A stretch of DNA of 64,000 bases. It comes from Morella rubra. Taxonomy: Eukaryota; Streptophyta; Magnoliopsida; Fagales; Myricaceae. The stretch spans positions 22,329,631 through 22,393,630 of the forward strand of contig CM025849.1 in the NCBI GenBank assembly GCA_003952965.2. Reading direction: 5' to 3'. Both the position numbers and the translations under genes were made by a program. Under the pieces are notes generated by a model that worked only from the letters and a program-made list of their open reading frames with translations, searched no databases and had not been told where the DNA came from. Below, piece after piece: positions 1 through 10,445 of this stretch. Position 1 is the stretch's first letter; each line of letters opens with the position of its first letter.

Positions 1-690
1 ATATGAAAGATGATTTTAGTCATCGTGTTTGACAGTAAAAAATTGTTTCATTCATCCCTCTGTTCTTTTAAGTGTCAATATTCGTTTTTTTTTCCCTTAC
101 AGTTTTGCGTTTTAAAATTCAACTGTAGAGAAATGATAGGATTTGAAAGTCTAGTAATGTTTATTCTTAAATATTGGAAGCTTTTTTTAGTGATTTAAGA
201 GGTTTGTATATATAAACCTTGGGGCCCTTGATTTTGAACGTCATCTCTGTAGTCGAATGATGTCATGATGTTCGATTGCTATGTTCTCAGTAATTGAGCT
301 TCGTTAATCATATGCAAATTGATGCGGAAAAGACTAATAATCATGTTCGTTAATAATTGTCTGGTTGCTTGACTTGTTTGGTATTATAGTCACTGCAAAG
401 CCTTGGTCGTCCCTGTCAGCGATCCACATTTATGGGAGCATGTGCTCTTTCTCTTCTCCCAAAAGTGCGTGCATTGTGCATCCACAGATAACATTCATAA
501 TTGCCCAAAACGACATATCCATATCGACAACCCTAACCTTTTGCTTCTGGAAAATTTGGGATAAAAGTATTAGAGCAAGTACATACCTCGTGGAAAATCA
601 GCTACAGGTCGTATTCCAAATAATTTTGATCAGCTTTGTCTCAAATTCGGAAGACGCAGCGAGTTGATGTGTATGCTTATCCGGCATGGA
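1..690. other. Non-coding flank, no gene recognised
   Basis: AT-rich sequence with only short, unrelated open frames. No conserved motif, splice-bounded exon or repeat end was recognised. It lies upstream of the copia LTR candidate that starts near 697. Confidence 0.4.
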
Positions 691-696
691 TAAGAT

Positions 697-918
697 TGTT
701 GAATCACTCTCAGCTGCAACGAGTCTGCACCTCAGTACAATACGTTACCAATGCCAGCTCAATGTTCTACAGCCTTCGTAGAAGATTCTTCCGTTGTACT
801 GATATTACTAGAAAATATTCTTCCGTGAATATAGGAAAGTTTGTTACGTCCTCCTGTTTAAATGCATGATACTGTGCACTGATTCATTCAATGAGAATAG
901 ACGATATTTTACACTTCA
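697..918 (+). repeat. Candidate 5' LTR of a Ty1/copia element
   Basis: The right end is well placed: the sequence ends in CTTCA at 918 and is followed, after a 3-base spacer, by a tRNA-Met-type primer-binding site (TGGTATCAGAGC, 922-933). The left end is the nearest suitable TGTTGA start and is a guess. A length of ~220 bp would fit small copia LTRs. No matching 3' LTR was found after the reverse transcriptase near 4030, so the pair cannot be checked. Confidence 0.5.
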
Positions 919-921
919 TTA

Positions 922-933
922 TGGTATCAGAGC
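922..933 (+). other. Primer-binding site (initiator tRNA-Met type)
   Basis: TGGTATCAGAGC complements the 3' end of plant initiator tRNA-Met, the usual primer for copia reverse transcription. It sets the direction (+) and the 5' end of the element ending near 4030. Confidence 0.85.
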
Positions 934-1735
934 TGTACAAAGGACCATCGTCCATGACCTCCGAAGCAGAACCCTCTCTTTCTATATCAAATGAAGTTTC
1001 CACCTCCGCTACCCCTGCTTCTTCCCCGCCCACGCCTGTTCTTGCCAATTTACCTCACCTTGTCACTGTCAAACTCACCTATGACAACTACATTTTATGG
1101 TGCACTCAGCTTCTTCCTTATTTCCATGGCCAATGTCTTTATGGCTACCTTGACGGACCAGCTGATTCTAAGTGCCATTATTTCTTCTCTTTTTGAGCCT
1201 CTCATTGCTCAAGTTATCGGTCACCACACATCTCTCTCAGCCTGACTGCTCTTAAGAGTCTGTTTGCTACCCAATCTCAATCTCGCCTCATGCATCTCTA
1301 ATATCAGCTAGCTACTCTGAAAAAGAACGACACTAAACTCCTTGCAGACACCATGGCAACTGCTGGAAAACTGTTGTCCATCTCTGAGTTTACTACCTTC
1401 CTCTTAGCCGGCCTTGGTCAAGAATATGACTTGTTACTTCTCTTACCACTCGGTTGGACTCTGTTCTCTGAAGAAGTTTATGGTTTTCTTGTCACCCACA
1501 AGGCTCGCCTCTCTCACTAGCAGACTCTCTCTCTCAACCTCTTCTCCTGATATCTTTGCCAATATTTCCACTAAACAGCATTTTGGTCAATTTTCTCCCC
1601 ATCAGGGTCGTGGTTACTATGGCTCCCGTGGCCGTGGTTACCGTGGCTCTTGTGGCGGTCGAAATGACTTCCTTGACTCTCGCCCAATCTGCTCCAAATC
1701 TGGCCATACCACCCTGGTTTGCTATAATCGCTGGC
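934..1735 (+). pseudogene. Ty1/copia gag, degenerate
   Basis: Translations in several frames give a copia gag. An N-terminal Ser/Pro/Thr-rich stretch leads into a segment with LTYDNYILW and LLPYFHG, typical of the copia gag domain. Near 1600-1735 follows a Gly/Arg-rich basic stretch and a zinc-knuckle-like run with C-x-x-x-x-G-H-x-x-x-x-C (RPICSKSGHTTLVCYNR), which lacks the first half of a perfect CCHC. Stops and frameshifts break the frame. After CYNRW the sequence switches to the opposite strand at about 1735-1745, the left edge of an internal inversion. Confidence 0.8.
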
Positions 1736-2800
1736 CAAAAGGCACAAGAAATTGGCAAGAGGGCAAGAAGGGTGAGGCTGGTTTCCACAATGTGCCGATG
1801 TTTCCTCTCTCTACTGTCCCATTTTGTTGTGGTACATGTGGACAGAAGACGCGATGGAGAATTCCTGGAGACTTAAAATAATTGTGTAGTGGTTGAAATT
1901 CACCACCTTAATCGGATTGAACACATTTAATTTTGAAATCAAAGACATTCTCAACTAACTTCCAAAATTGGAGAAATGTCGCATAAACATCAAATTTAAG
2001 TTTGAGTGGGTATAATGTAGCCGTCAACAAAAGCAACATAATAACGAAAACCAGAGGTAGACAGAATGGGAGAGGGACCCCAAAGGTCTTTGTGCACAAT
2101 ATGGAGAGGGGCAGCAGACCGTATGTGGGAGTTAGTGAGGGGCAGAGCATGGCTCTTGGCAAGGCGACAAACAGAGCAGACAACTGAGCGAGAACAAGAG
2201 AGGCAACTAGAACTGGTGAAGATGAGAGTGCACCACACGGAGAGATGAATGACCGAAACGATGATGTCATTGAGAGAGAGAGGTACGTTCGCCAACAAAG
2301 GCAGCTGGAGGAGCAGTGGAGGGAAACACATAGATGACGTTCTTAGTGGGTCCTCGAAGAAGAACTGAGGGGTAGTGGAATCCTTTACAACAAAAAATTC
2401 AGAGTGAAACTCAAATAAAATAAAATTATCAGAACAAAACTGACGAACAGAGACAAGGTTTTTGGTGAGAGAGGGAACATGTAAAAGATTGTGCAAAGAT
2501 AAAGGACAGGACGAGGACGAGATAACAGAATCACCAATATTTTTGAATTGGAAGAGTGGAGCTATGGCAAATCTTGACTTGATCGTCTCCAGAGTATGAG
2601 TGAGAATTAAGGGACAGATTGTTCAAGTTTGCAGTCATATGATTTGTAGCAGTATCAAGGTACCAAGAAGAATCAAGGGACTGCTGCGGCATGGTGGTGT
2701 AGTGGGCCGAGACAAACGGCGGAGAAGAGGCCTGGAACGCATTCTCTGCTGTCTTGCTCATTAACAGATTGTCGTCTCCTACATTTCAACACGACTCACC
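1735..2800 (-). pseudogene. Inverted copia protease-integrase segment
   Basis: This block codes on the minus strand although both flanks belong to the same copia element on the plus strand. Read 2761 to 1740 it gives, in order: the aspartic protease region (WYLDTATNHMT, active-site Asp kept, following Gly replaced or deleted), the pre-integrase stretch (LHVPSLTKNLVSVRQFC), a CSVCRLAKSH motif, the integrase core (HKDLWGP, then QSD with a stop where Gly is expected before GGEF), and a QQNG...ERKHRHIVET stretch. These are the domains missing between plus-strand gag (ends ~1735) and plus-strand integrase C-terminus (starts ~2826). Stops and frameshifts show it is dead. Confidence 0.85.
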
Positions 2801-2825
2801 CTTCTTTCTCCTCTAAAACGCCATC

Positions 2826-4030
2826 TTGATTATCGGCCCTTATGCAATATTGGATGTGCATGTTGGCCTCATTTGCGGGCCCACACACGCCACAAACTCC
2901 AGGATTGGTCTCTACTGTGTGTCTTCATGGGATACAGCTCCCATCACAAAGGGTTATATTTGCCACCAGATTCCCACTGGCCAAAAGTACATCACTCCGC
3001 ATGTATTCTTTGATGAAAATTGTTTTCTATATCAGCATTCCTCCACTACCCCATCACCACCTCCTTCCCCTTTACCTGCACTTCTCCCTCTTCCTTTGAT
3101 ATCACCACAGTTCTCCACATCTTCAACCCCTATACGACCTGAATCTGTGTCTCCCTCACCAAGCCCACCAATAAATGAGCCCACTCCAGAATTTCCATCC
3201 GACTCCTATTCCTCTCCCTTCGGACCCACCTGCACCCCCTCCACATATTTCTACTCGGTCTAAAAATAATATACACTGCCCGAAAATCCACACTGATGGC
3301 GTTATCCCCTGGCCTCCCTCACGTGCTCACCACACTACTCTTTCCCACGCTCCCTCTATCCTTGAAACACCTTCCTCTGTAACAGAGGCCATGAAGTATC
3401 CTGAATGGCGTCATGTCATGAATCTGGAATTTCATGCTCTCCTCGACAACAACACCTGGACTCTTGTCTCTCTCTTCTTCTAACAATGTTATTGGTTGCA
3501 GGTGGATCTTCAAAACCAAACGCCATGCTGATGGCTCACTTGAATGGCACATGGCCGTCTTGTTGCAAAGGGCTATCATCAGATTGTTGAAATTGACTTC
3601 AGTGAAACTTTTAGTCTAGTGGTTAAACCAACAACTGTCCGCATTTTGTCTCGCTCTTGCTATCTCTTCCAAATGGGCCATTTGACATCTTGCTATACAA
3701 AATCAATTTTTGCATTGGGATCTCTCTGAAACTGTTTACATGAGTCAACTGCCGGGATTCTCACATCTGGACTTCCCTTCCCACATCTACAAGCCTCAAA
3801 AGGCCCTCTATGGCCTCAAGTAAGCCCCTCGGGTTTAGTTTTCTCAGCTTAACTCCCGCTTATTCGAACTTGGATTTCAAGCATCTTGCTCAGACTCCTC
3901 CCTCTTTGTTTATCGCCGTCAGCACCTCACCATTTACGTCCTTGTTTACGTCAATGATATTGTGGTTACTGGTTTCAGTTCCACTGCCATCACTCAGCTC
4001 ATTTCCACCCTCGGTCACGTTTTAAGGACA
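2826..4030 (+). pseudogene. Ty1/copia integrase C-terminus and reverse transcriptase, degenerate
   Basis: Plus-strand frames give the integrase C-terminal segment (FMGYSSHHKGY then YITPHVFFDEN), a long Pro/Ser-rich linker, the start of the copia reverse transcriptase (PEWRHVM, NTWTLVS), the next RT block (GCRWIFKTKRHADGS, RLVAKGYHQ), then YKPQKALYGLK and YVLVYVNDI. The usual YVDD catalytic box reads YVND. Several frameshifts and stops are present. Coding similarity ends near 4030; no RNase H domain or 3' LTR was seen, so the element is truncated on the right. Confidence 0.85.
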
Positions 4031-4869
4031 GATACAACCGTCCTGAAGCCAACGTTCGAACGATAAAGTATACGTTTGAACTAAAGGGCATTCTTTTACA
4101 AAACTTTGAAAGAAAATTACCCGTTTTAATCGCAAAATTGAATTCTCGTTCGAAACGATAAATGTAGTTCGAATGAGAATGAAAATATCCGAATTCAGAA
4201 ACTCGTGTTCGTTCTTAAAAAATGTCGTTTGAATGTAACAAAATCTTTTTGGGATGATGGTTTGCACCCCGCAAAATCGTTAGGTGATCGAACAATTTCG
4301 AACGCCACTTGTCCACCTACCCCATAAATACAAGTCCAATCACTATTAATTTTACATTTTTTTATTACCATTCAAACGCTTAGTGTTATCTGTTCCAACG
4401 ATTATTTAACGGTTTAAATATAAAAAAAATTGGTTAAAGAATGGTTTTGAACGCTTTTTATTTTAGATTATTGTTTTGAATTATTTAAGCATTATATTGG
4501 TTACAATTTTTGATGTATGAAGATAAGGATGCACGCAAACAAGAATGCACGCGATGGCGAACATAGATTTTTTTTTTTTTGCCTATTATATTTAATTGTT
4601 TTGAATATTATGATTAATTATTTAATTGTACATTTTTTTAATTATTTTTTATTTAATAATATATTTTTGAATAATTTTCTAACAATTTTTTAATTTCTTA
4701 AAAAATAAAAATAAACCGTTCTAACGTTCGAAATACAACGTGCCTCCCCTATGTTCGAACAGTATTCAAACCTTCGTGTTTATTTGCATTATCGAACATA
4801 TTTAAATTTTCCGTCGAAAGATATTCGAATATGATCCTCAACTGTCCATTCTAAAGTGTTCAAATGATA
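4031..4869. other. Non-coding AT-rich stretch
   Basis: No gene was recognised. The sequence is AT-rich and contains several TTCGAA-centred motifs (for example near 4053, 4131 and 4755), which could be relics of an unidentified repeat. Stops occur in all frames. Confidence 0.4.
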
Positions 4870-5064
4870 ATTTTATTTTGGTACGAAATCCTTCCTATCC
4901 CAAAAGGGTACTTTTTAGGACGGAACAGCATTTTTGTCTCAAAAATTTTTTGTAACGGATTTGTTAGGACAATCGAGGCCATGGACATATTCCGTCCCAA
5001 AAACGAAATTTGGATTTTTGGAACAAAAAAATCCATCCTAAAAAGCAAAATTTCGTGTAGTGCG
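4870..5064 (-). repeat. Probable terminal region of a CACTA transposon
   Basis: On the minus strand the block starts with CACTACACGAAATTTTGC at 5064, matching the CACTAC-type terminal inverted repeat of plant CACTA (En/Spm) transposons. Several imperfect copies of a GGGACGGA / TCCGTCCC-like motif follow within 190 bp in both orientations, as expected of subterminal repeats. The matching opposite end was not found to the left and no transposase is visible. It is best read as an isolated end or a deletion derivative. Confidence 0.5.
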
Positions 5065-5910
5065 AAGACCGTGACCAAACGCTCGGCAAGGATAGACTGG
5101 CATTGAATCTGACCCAGTCGCTCCCCAATAGATAGTGGATTAGGGCTAGTCCAGGAAGGAAGAATTGCTCCCCCGAATACCTTAAAAAAAAAAAAGATTA
5201 GTCGTTGGATCGTCCCAAAACCGCGTTCCATTGTCAAAACACACGTACCATCGACGATAGAACAATGTAGAACATTGAAAAGAAAGCATTATATTGTCCC
5301 TGTAGAAAATGGATCACGTGCTACTGTAAAATGCTGTGTTTACTGTTTAGTGAGTTTTTTTCACCTTCTGATTTTAGAATTTTTTGCCTAAAGTCAATAC
5401 AGGGCCTATCATTCGAGGCGGCGAAACTGTTAAAAGGAGAAAACAAATGATAGACGAATGAGCCCATTAATTTCACCCCTTTTCTTTTAACGCGTCAATG
5501 GAGTGTTAGTGGGGCGCGCGTTATCATAGTCTGACATACCATAACCTTGTTGCACTTGCAGTAAGAAAATAATAACAATAATTTAAATGCACTCATAATT
5601 CTTATAATATAAGAAAATTTTAAATTAGTTTGAAAGTTATAAATTAATCCTTGTGATAAGATTTTTGTTAAAAATATGTCTTTCCGTCCATCTCGTCTCT
5701 ATTTATAGAATAATGAAATTTCTTTACGTAAATGTGAAATTTCAGACACATAATTAAGAATCTATGAAAGTTCAGATACCAAGGGAAGTCCAAATTCAAA
5801 ATACAACCAGTGGGAGGAGATTGGTCATGATCTACTATACAATCTCCTGTTTGCTTCCTCATTAGGACCATAGACTAGGAGATCAAGAACATTGATGAAC
5901 AAATTAAAGT
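5065..5910. other. Intergenic, 3' flank of psaL
   Basis: No coding signal was seen. The part nearest 5911 should contain the 3' UTR and polyadenylation region of psaL, which is transcribed leftwards; no single polyadenylation signal stands out. Confidence 0.4.
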
Positions 5911-6787
5911 TCACTTGAAGTAGTAGGGAAGGTTGACTACGTAGAGGAGGAAGTAGGCCCAAATGACACCCGAAATCCCACCAAAGAAGAACCCACCAGT
6001 GAACTTGGCCCATCCATCGGCAGTTTGCAACTGATCGGGCTCCTTCTTCCTGCCAGTCAGGGTTAATGAGGGGGCTGTGGATGGTTCACCCTCATTGAAG
6101 GATGCAATGCCATAAATTGTCAAGCAGAGGCTAAGTATCACAACAAGGCCACCAGCAGCGAGAGACCCAGCTCCACCTGCATAAGGTGTATCCCTCAGAG
6201 GCCCAGTCTTGACGAATGGTCCAACAAGGAGGAATCCATGGGCCAGGCCCACCTCAACACCCCTCAGAAGTGGGTTGACTGCTGTCCGATAGGCGGGAAG
6301 GTTCGAGAGGTACCATGCAATCAATGGGCTTGATGTCACTGGAGTCTCTAGGCTTCCAATGAATGGGTCACCATTGATGGGCTGAATAACTTGATAAGTT
6401 GGCTGGAATGTCAAACTCCAAAACAATATAGTTATATAATCATCATGACCTAATAACGAAATAGCTTGAACTTCTTTCTAATCCAAATGTAAATTGTTAG
6501 GAGAGATAATATAATGAGTTTTAATATTTTAAAAATCGGCTTATGAGAACAAGATTTGTATTTTCATAAAAATATATGTGTAGAAATAGGAGTACTGAAA
6601 TGAGGTGAGTGAGTTTGTTTACCTTTTCGGATTGGACGGCTTTGATTGTGAAGGAACGGACGTGTCTCCTCGAGGGCAAGAGTTTGAGGGGAGAGGCAGA
6701 GAGGCCTTTGGGTGAAACCAGAGCTCTTGTCGTTGGGGATGCGAAACGGGACTTTAGTTGGCTGGCCATTGGAGAAGTAGTGGCCAT
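5911..6787 (-). CDS. psaL: Photosystem I reaction centre subunit XI (PsaL), chloroplast precursor
   Basis: PsaL is a thylakoid membrane subunit of photosystem I that helps organise chlorophyll and provides the docking side for LHCII and, in other organisms, trimer contacts. There are two exons: 6787-6623 (55 codons) and 6402-5911 (163 codons plus TGA). The 220-bp intron has GT at 6622 and AG before 6402, phase 0. The product is 218 residues, the usual plant length. Residues 1 to about 50 are Ser/Thr/Arg/Leu-rich without acidic residues, a typical transit peptide. The mature part has the conserved [16 protein letters not shown] start, [13 protein letters not shown], and hydrophobic helices near [20 protein letters not shown] and [16 protein letters not shown]. 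The start at 6787 is the first ATG in frame; a second Met lies six codons later. No defect was seen; it looks functional. Confidence 0.97.
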
Positions 6788-6890
6788 GGCTTTGCTTTCC
6801 CCCAAGAGAACTAACTGTAAGGAGCGGCAGAGTTTCTCTTCTGTTTTTTCTTTCTAATTTCTAGTCAGAGAGAAAGAGTTTTAAGAAGAA

Positions 6891-6994
6891 GAAAATATAG
6901 GAGGGACCATCCGATATTCTAAAAGAGGCTGTGGTTGCTGAAGGTCGAATCATTTCATTGGACAAGATATGGCGCAAAACCTTATCCCTTATCC
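6891..6994 (-). promoter_or_regulatory. psaL core promoter: TATA box, CCAAT and paired I-boxes
   Basis: Reading towards psaL on the minus strand, two GATAAG I-box motifs lie 7 bp apart (complement of CTTATCCCTTATCC, 6981-6994), then a CCAAT at 6957-6961, then a TATA-like CTATATTTTC (6891-6900) about 105 bp upstream of the ATG. I-boxes are known light-response elements in promoters of nuclear photosynthesis genes such as RbcS, so light control fits. The transcription start was not determined. Confidence 0.6.
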
Positions 6995-7762
6995 GATACT
7001 ATGTGATGTTGGCAATGGAGTGGGGTCGGATTTTCGGGTCAGCAATTAGCCCATACTGATCCAGCTGAAATTTGAAGGAACTTCGGAACATTGAAATCAT
7101 TTTTATAGCTTATGATGTATACGAGTTTATGTCGAAATCATGTATTTGAAACAATAATGATAACCATTGCTTTGTCCGGGATGGGATGACCGCCAAACAT
7201 CATTTATCCCTATCCATTGAATATCATAGTGCACCCCTTGTAATAAAAAAATTTGACCAACTCGATTTTAAGTAAGTCATTTTTTCACGTAAGGAGAAGG
7301 TTACGTGTCTATTACGTAGAATAGAAATCGTTCAATATAACAACTTCAATAGGTTAGAGGATGAAATTGCAATGAAAAGTATAGTTTTGTAAGAGAGAGT
7401 TGCAACAAGTTAAAGTTTGAGGGGGTATTTGAGAATTGGGTGATAGTTTGAGGGGGAAAATTCTAATTAACCCAAAGTTTAAATACTTTTGCATCTCATT
7501 AGCTTGTTGAATTAAGAGGCTTATTAAGTTCACCGTAATTAGGTATCATGCATTTATGCTTGAAAATTAGAAAATGATTTTTATACATGTAAATAAGTGA
7601 CTAGTGAACAATGTGGTTAATAACTAACATGCGGCTAGTGAACAAGATTAGTGAAAGTCAAACATAAGATTAGCATGCCATACATACACATGCATTACAT
7701 AAAGCATATGCATCATTGCATGGTTACAAAAATGAGGAAAAAGGAAAAGAAATGAGATGGGT
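6995..7762. other. Intergenic, no gene recognised
   Basis: Non-coding, AT-rich. No clear repeat ends or exons were seen. The right part may belong to the same old LTR that is recognisable from 7763. Confidence 0.35.
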
Positions 7763-8160
7763 GACGGTACCAATCATAAGAAGAGTGTAACCACTAGTAT
7801 GTGGTAGTGGGTGGCCCTTTGGGCAGAAGGCAATAGAAGAGCTTTTACTCGACGTCCTGGAGCGACTAATAGCAAACGACTATCCCGGTGGAAGGAGAGG
7901 GGGACGCACAACCCTGTCACTTGGAGGTAAAATAGTAGACACCAAAATAGAAAAAAGAAAAATGTTCATGCATCTGCATCGCATACATGGTAATGAAATT
8001 TGTTTTTGAATTATTGGCTTATGAAAATGGTAAGTATTGCATTTCTTTATTCCTTAAAAACATGCTTACAATAATCACATGCCCTTTATCCCTCCTTATT
8101 GAGTCATTAGGATGCACCCCACTTTGCTATTTATTTTGCATATACTTGATAAATAGAAAA
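7763..8160 (+). repeat. Diverged LTR fragment related to the element at 45585-48936
   Basis: This stretch shares a collinear series of short blocks with the minus strand of the 3.35-kb LTR-type element at 45585-48936. They include GGTGACGGTACC, CCACTAG, GACGCACAACCCTG, CATGCATCTGCAT, and a TGAGTCA-TAGGA-CACCCC block (8100-8120 here, about 46405-46435 there). Gaps and substitutions between the blocks mean it is old. It encodes nothing. Confidence 0.65.
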
Positions 8161-8773
8161 TGGTTTTTTCGAGTCTTATCTCTCCCATGAGCTCCCCACC
8201 TACTTTCTAGAGATTCACATCCGTGTATGGGTGACGGAGAGCTTGAAAGTGTCGGTAGAGCACCTTCCTTACCTAGTAATCCCCAAGGACCCGCCCCCAA
8301 ATGCGGGCCTGTAAGGATACGAGGATCATCCCCCACCCCTAACCCCATCAAATAGGTTGGCTTAATGAATATCTATCTTCAGTTTTTGTTTGATGTCCGC
8401 TTCATAGATTTCTTCTTACTTTTAAAGGTTTGAATTTGACTTTCTTTTTCACCTATATATATATATATTTCTCAAAGATTTTACAAGTTTTTGCTGTTTA
8501 TTTATAAGTCTTCCGCTATATTTTGAATAACTTTCTGCTAAAAATTTATAAGGAATTTCCAATCTTAAAACCTTAGGATAGATCATGCCATAATCTCACC
8601 ATGTAGAGCACCGCTGTTACTATAAAGAAAGCTTAAAGATATAGGCACGGCACGTGACAAATATGCAGGATATAAATCGCTGTTACTATGCTGATTTTTT
8701 TTTACTATTAAGAGTGATGTTAAGTCTGCAGTGGGGTAAAACCGAAAAAGGTATTTGGGTTTTTGATTGACTA
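8161..8773. other. Intergenic, possibly old LTR-derived
   Basis: No gene was recognised. The moderately GC-rich part at 8200-8350 has an accidental open frame on the minus strand that resembles nothing known to me. A short (AT)n run lies near 8455-8467. Confidence 0.35.
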
Positions 8774-9113
8774 TCCAATCGAGAGAGCAGCAGCATCGAT
8801 TTCGCGAAGAACAACGAGAAATGCGTTGGTGCGGTGCGCTTCGGAGAGTTGCTCATGTCCTCCGGTGTTGTTTTGAACGATAATGTCCACTGAGTAACTT
8901 TCCACAGCGGGCACGACTTCGAGTACTTGCTCAAGCTGCTGACATGCCAGAATCTGCCAGACACCCAGATGGGGTTCTTTAATCTGATCAATATGTATTT
9001 TCCAACCGTGTATGATATCAATCAAGCACTTGATAAAGTTTTGCAATGGTTTGCACGGTGGATTGAGTAAGGTAGCAGAGCTGTTGGAGGTGGAGCGGGT
9101 CGGGGTCCGATAG
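8774..9113 (+). pseudogene. CAF1 (CCR4-associated factor 1) deadenylase pseudogene, C-terminal half
   Basis: CAF1 is the DEDD-family poly(A) exonuclease of the CCR4-NOT complex. The frame starting near 8774 reads IDFAKNNEK, then [18 protein letters not shown], a TGA where CAF1 has Trp, then [39 protein letters not shown] small insertion shifts the frame, after which [27 protein letters not shown] follows in two overlapping runs and ends at TAG 9111-9113. The HSG-x-DF-x-YL segment keeps one catalytic Asp. The N-terminal half with the first DxE motif is absent. The stop, the frameshift and the missing half show it is dead. No intron is visible, but plant CAF1 genes are often intronless, so retrocopy or segmental fragment cannot be separated. 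Confidence 0.9.
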
Positions 9114-10009
9114 TTTATACTGTTTTGATTTTTTTCTTTCTTGGCTCATAATCTGGAATTCTGAAAATGCAGTTGTTAAGAAGTTCACAATTCAACAGGG
9201 AATTTCGAATCCAAGTCCAGCCAAGTCTAGTCTGCATCATGTTATATACAAATGGAGCCAATTACCAGGCTACATACAGCAGGAACCTCTCAAAACTTAG
9301 GTCCCAATCCCACCTACCAGATCTAAAACAGCTATCGCATTGATATCCCTCTCAAAACTTCGGGCTCCCCAGATACCTGCATTGAGCCTTCAATCTCAAA
9401 TTAGAAAATAGCAATTACATGAAATAATGACAAGATATATGCAGTCGTTTTTAACTTGCCCATCATTGGCTAGAACATTATACAGGTACAAAGATAATTC
9501 CAATATTGGATAGTTGATGCATTTTTCAAGCGTATATAAATAAATATATTTTGAAGTTCTCCCTCTTTCATATCGTGTCTTTTAAAAGTTCACAACCATT
9601 ATCCAATGCTGATCCCATTTTATATATAATATGATCAAACATAATGTTTTAAAATAAACCATATTCAAAACGAACTAAAAGGGTCGTTATCCAGTGCGGA
9701 CCCACACGTAAGTAGGGCACTAGAAGGGTGGTTTGGCCATGGTCCTGCACTTAAGCTAAACTAAATCATATTAACTACTTTCAAAATCAATTAATTTGTG
9801 CCCTGGAATAAACTCTGACAGTCAAAATCCTGCCACATGGCTTATTTATAACACATGACATGATTTTGACTAGTAGATCTTTTTTAGGGGCGCAAATTGA
9901 TGAAATTTGGTAGTTCTAAGGCTCAATGTGTCAAATGTGATAATTGAGACTTCTATTTGAGTTTGCTTTAGTAGTTTAAGAGCGCAAAGTAGCTTTTCCT
10001 CAAGTTATA
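9114..10009. other. Intergenic, no gene recognised
   Basis: Non-coding, AT-rich. No repeat ends, RNA gene or exon pattern was recognised. Confidence 0.4.
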
Positions 10010-10436
10010 GGTAAGCTTGAAATTTCAAATCCAATGCACTTAACTAAACTTAAATAAATACATAGGAAGAAACAACTGGTAAGCTTGAAATTTCAAATCC
10101 ACTGCACTTAAGGTAGTGTTTGCAAACCAAGATTTTTTAGAAATTTTGGGAATATTGTGAAAATTTAGGTACATTAGAGTTTATTGGATTTTGCGAAAAA
10201 GTGATGAAAAGTAGAATTTTATTAGAGTGAGTAAAATGTGAAGAGAGAGATGATTTGATGAATTTTTTATATTTATTAAAAAAAGAACAAAATGATTTGA
10301 TGGGAAAAGAGAAATGATTTTAAAATTTTTGTATTACTTCTTTTAACCAAAATTTTGAGTTAGTTATGTTTGCATTCAAAATTTTTAGATGAGTTTGCAA
10401 ACACTACTTCAATTAACATATAGGAATAAACAACTA
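10010..10436 (+). repeat. Two-copy tandem duplication, second copy split by a MITE
   Basis: Copy 1 (10010-10077) starts GGTAAGCTTGAAATTTC and ends ATAGGAAGAAACAACT. Copy 2 starts with the same motif at 10078, runs to about 10112, is broken by the inverted-repeat element at 10113-10407, and resumes at 10408 with ...ATAGGAATAAACAACT. The unit is about 68 bp and a few substitutions separate the copies. Confidence 0.75.
10113..10407. mobile_element. 295-bp MITE with perfect 15-bp terminal inverted repeats
   Basis: The ends are GTAGTGTTTGCAAAC (10113-10127) and its exact complement GTTTGCAAACACTAC (10393-10407). The interior is AT-rich and non-coding. Size and structure fit a non-autonomous DNA transposon. 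The flanks do not show a clean target duplication, so I cannot name the superfamily; the ends are somewhat hAT-like. Confidence 0.8.
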
Positions 10437-10445
10437 ACCTCTACC

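Noticed and set aside
8127..8351. Gly/Pro-rich minus-strand frame
   Set aside because: Lies in or beside an old LTR fragment and resembles nothing; likely chance.
8686..9046. Minus-strand frames at the CAF1 fragment
   Set aside because: They are complements of the plus-strand CAF1 pseudogene, which explains the sequence far better.
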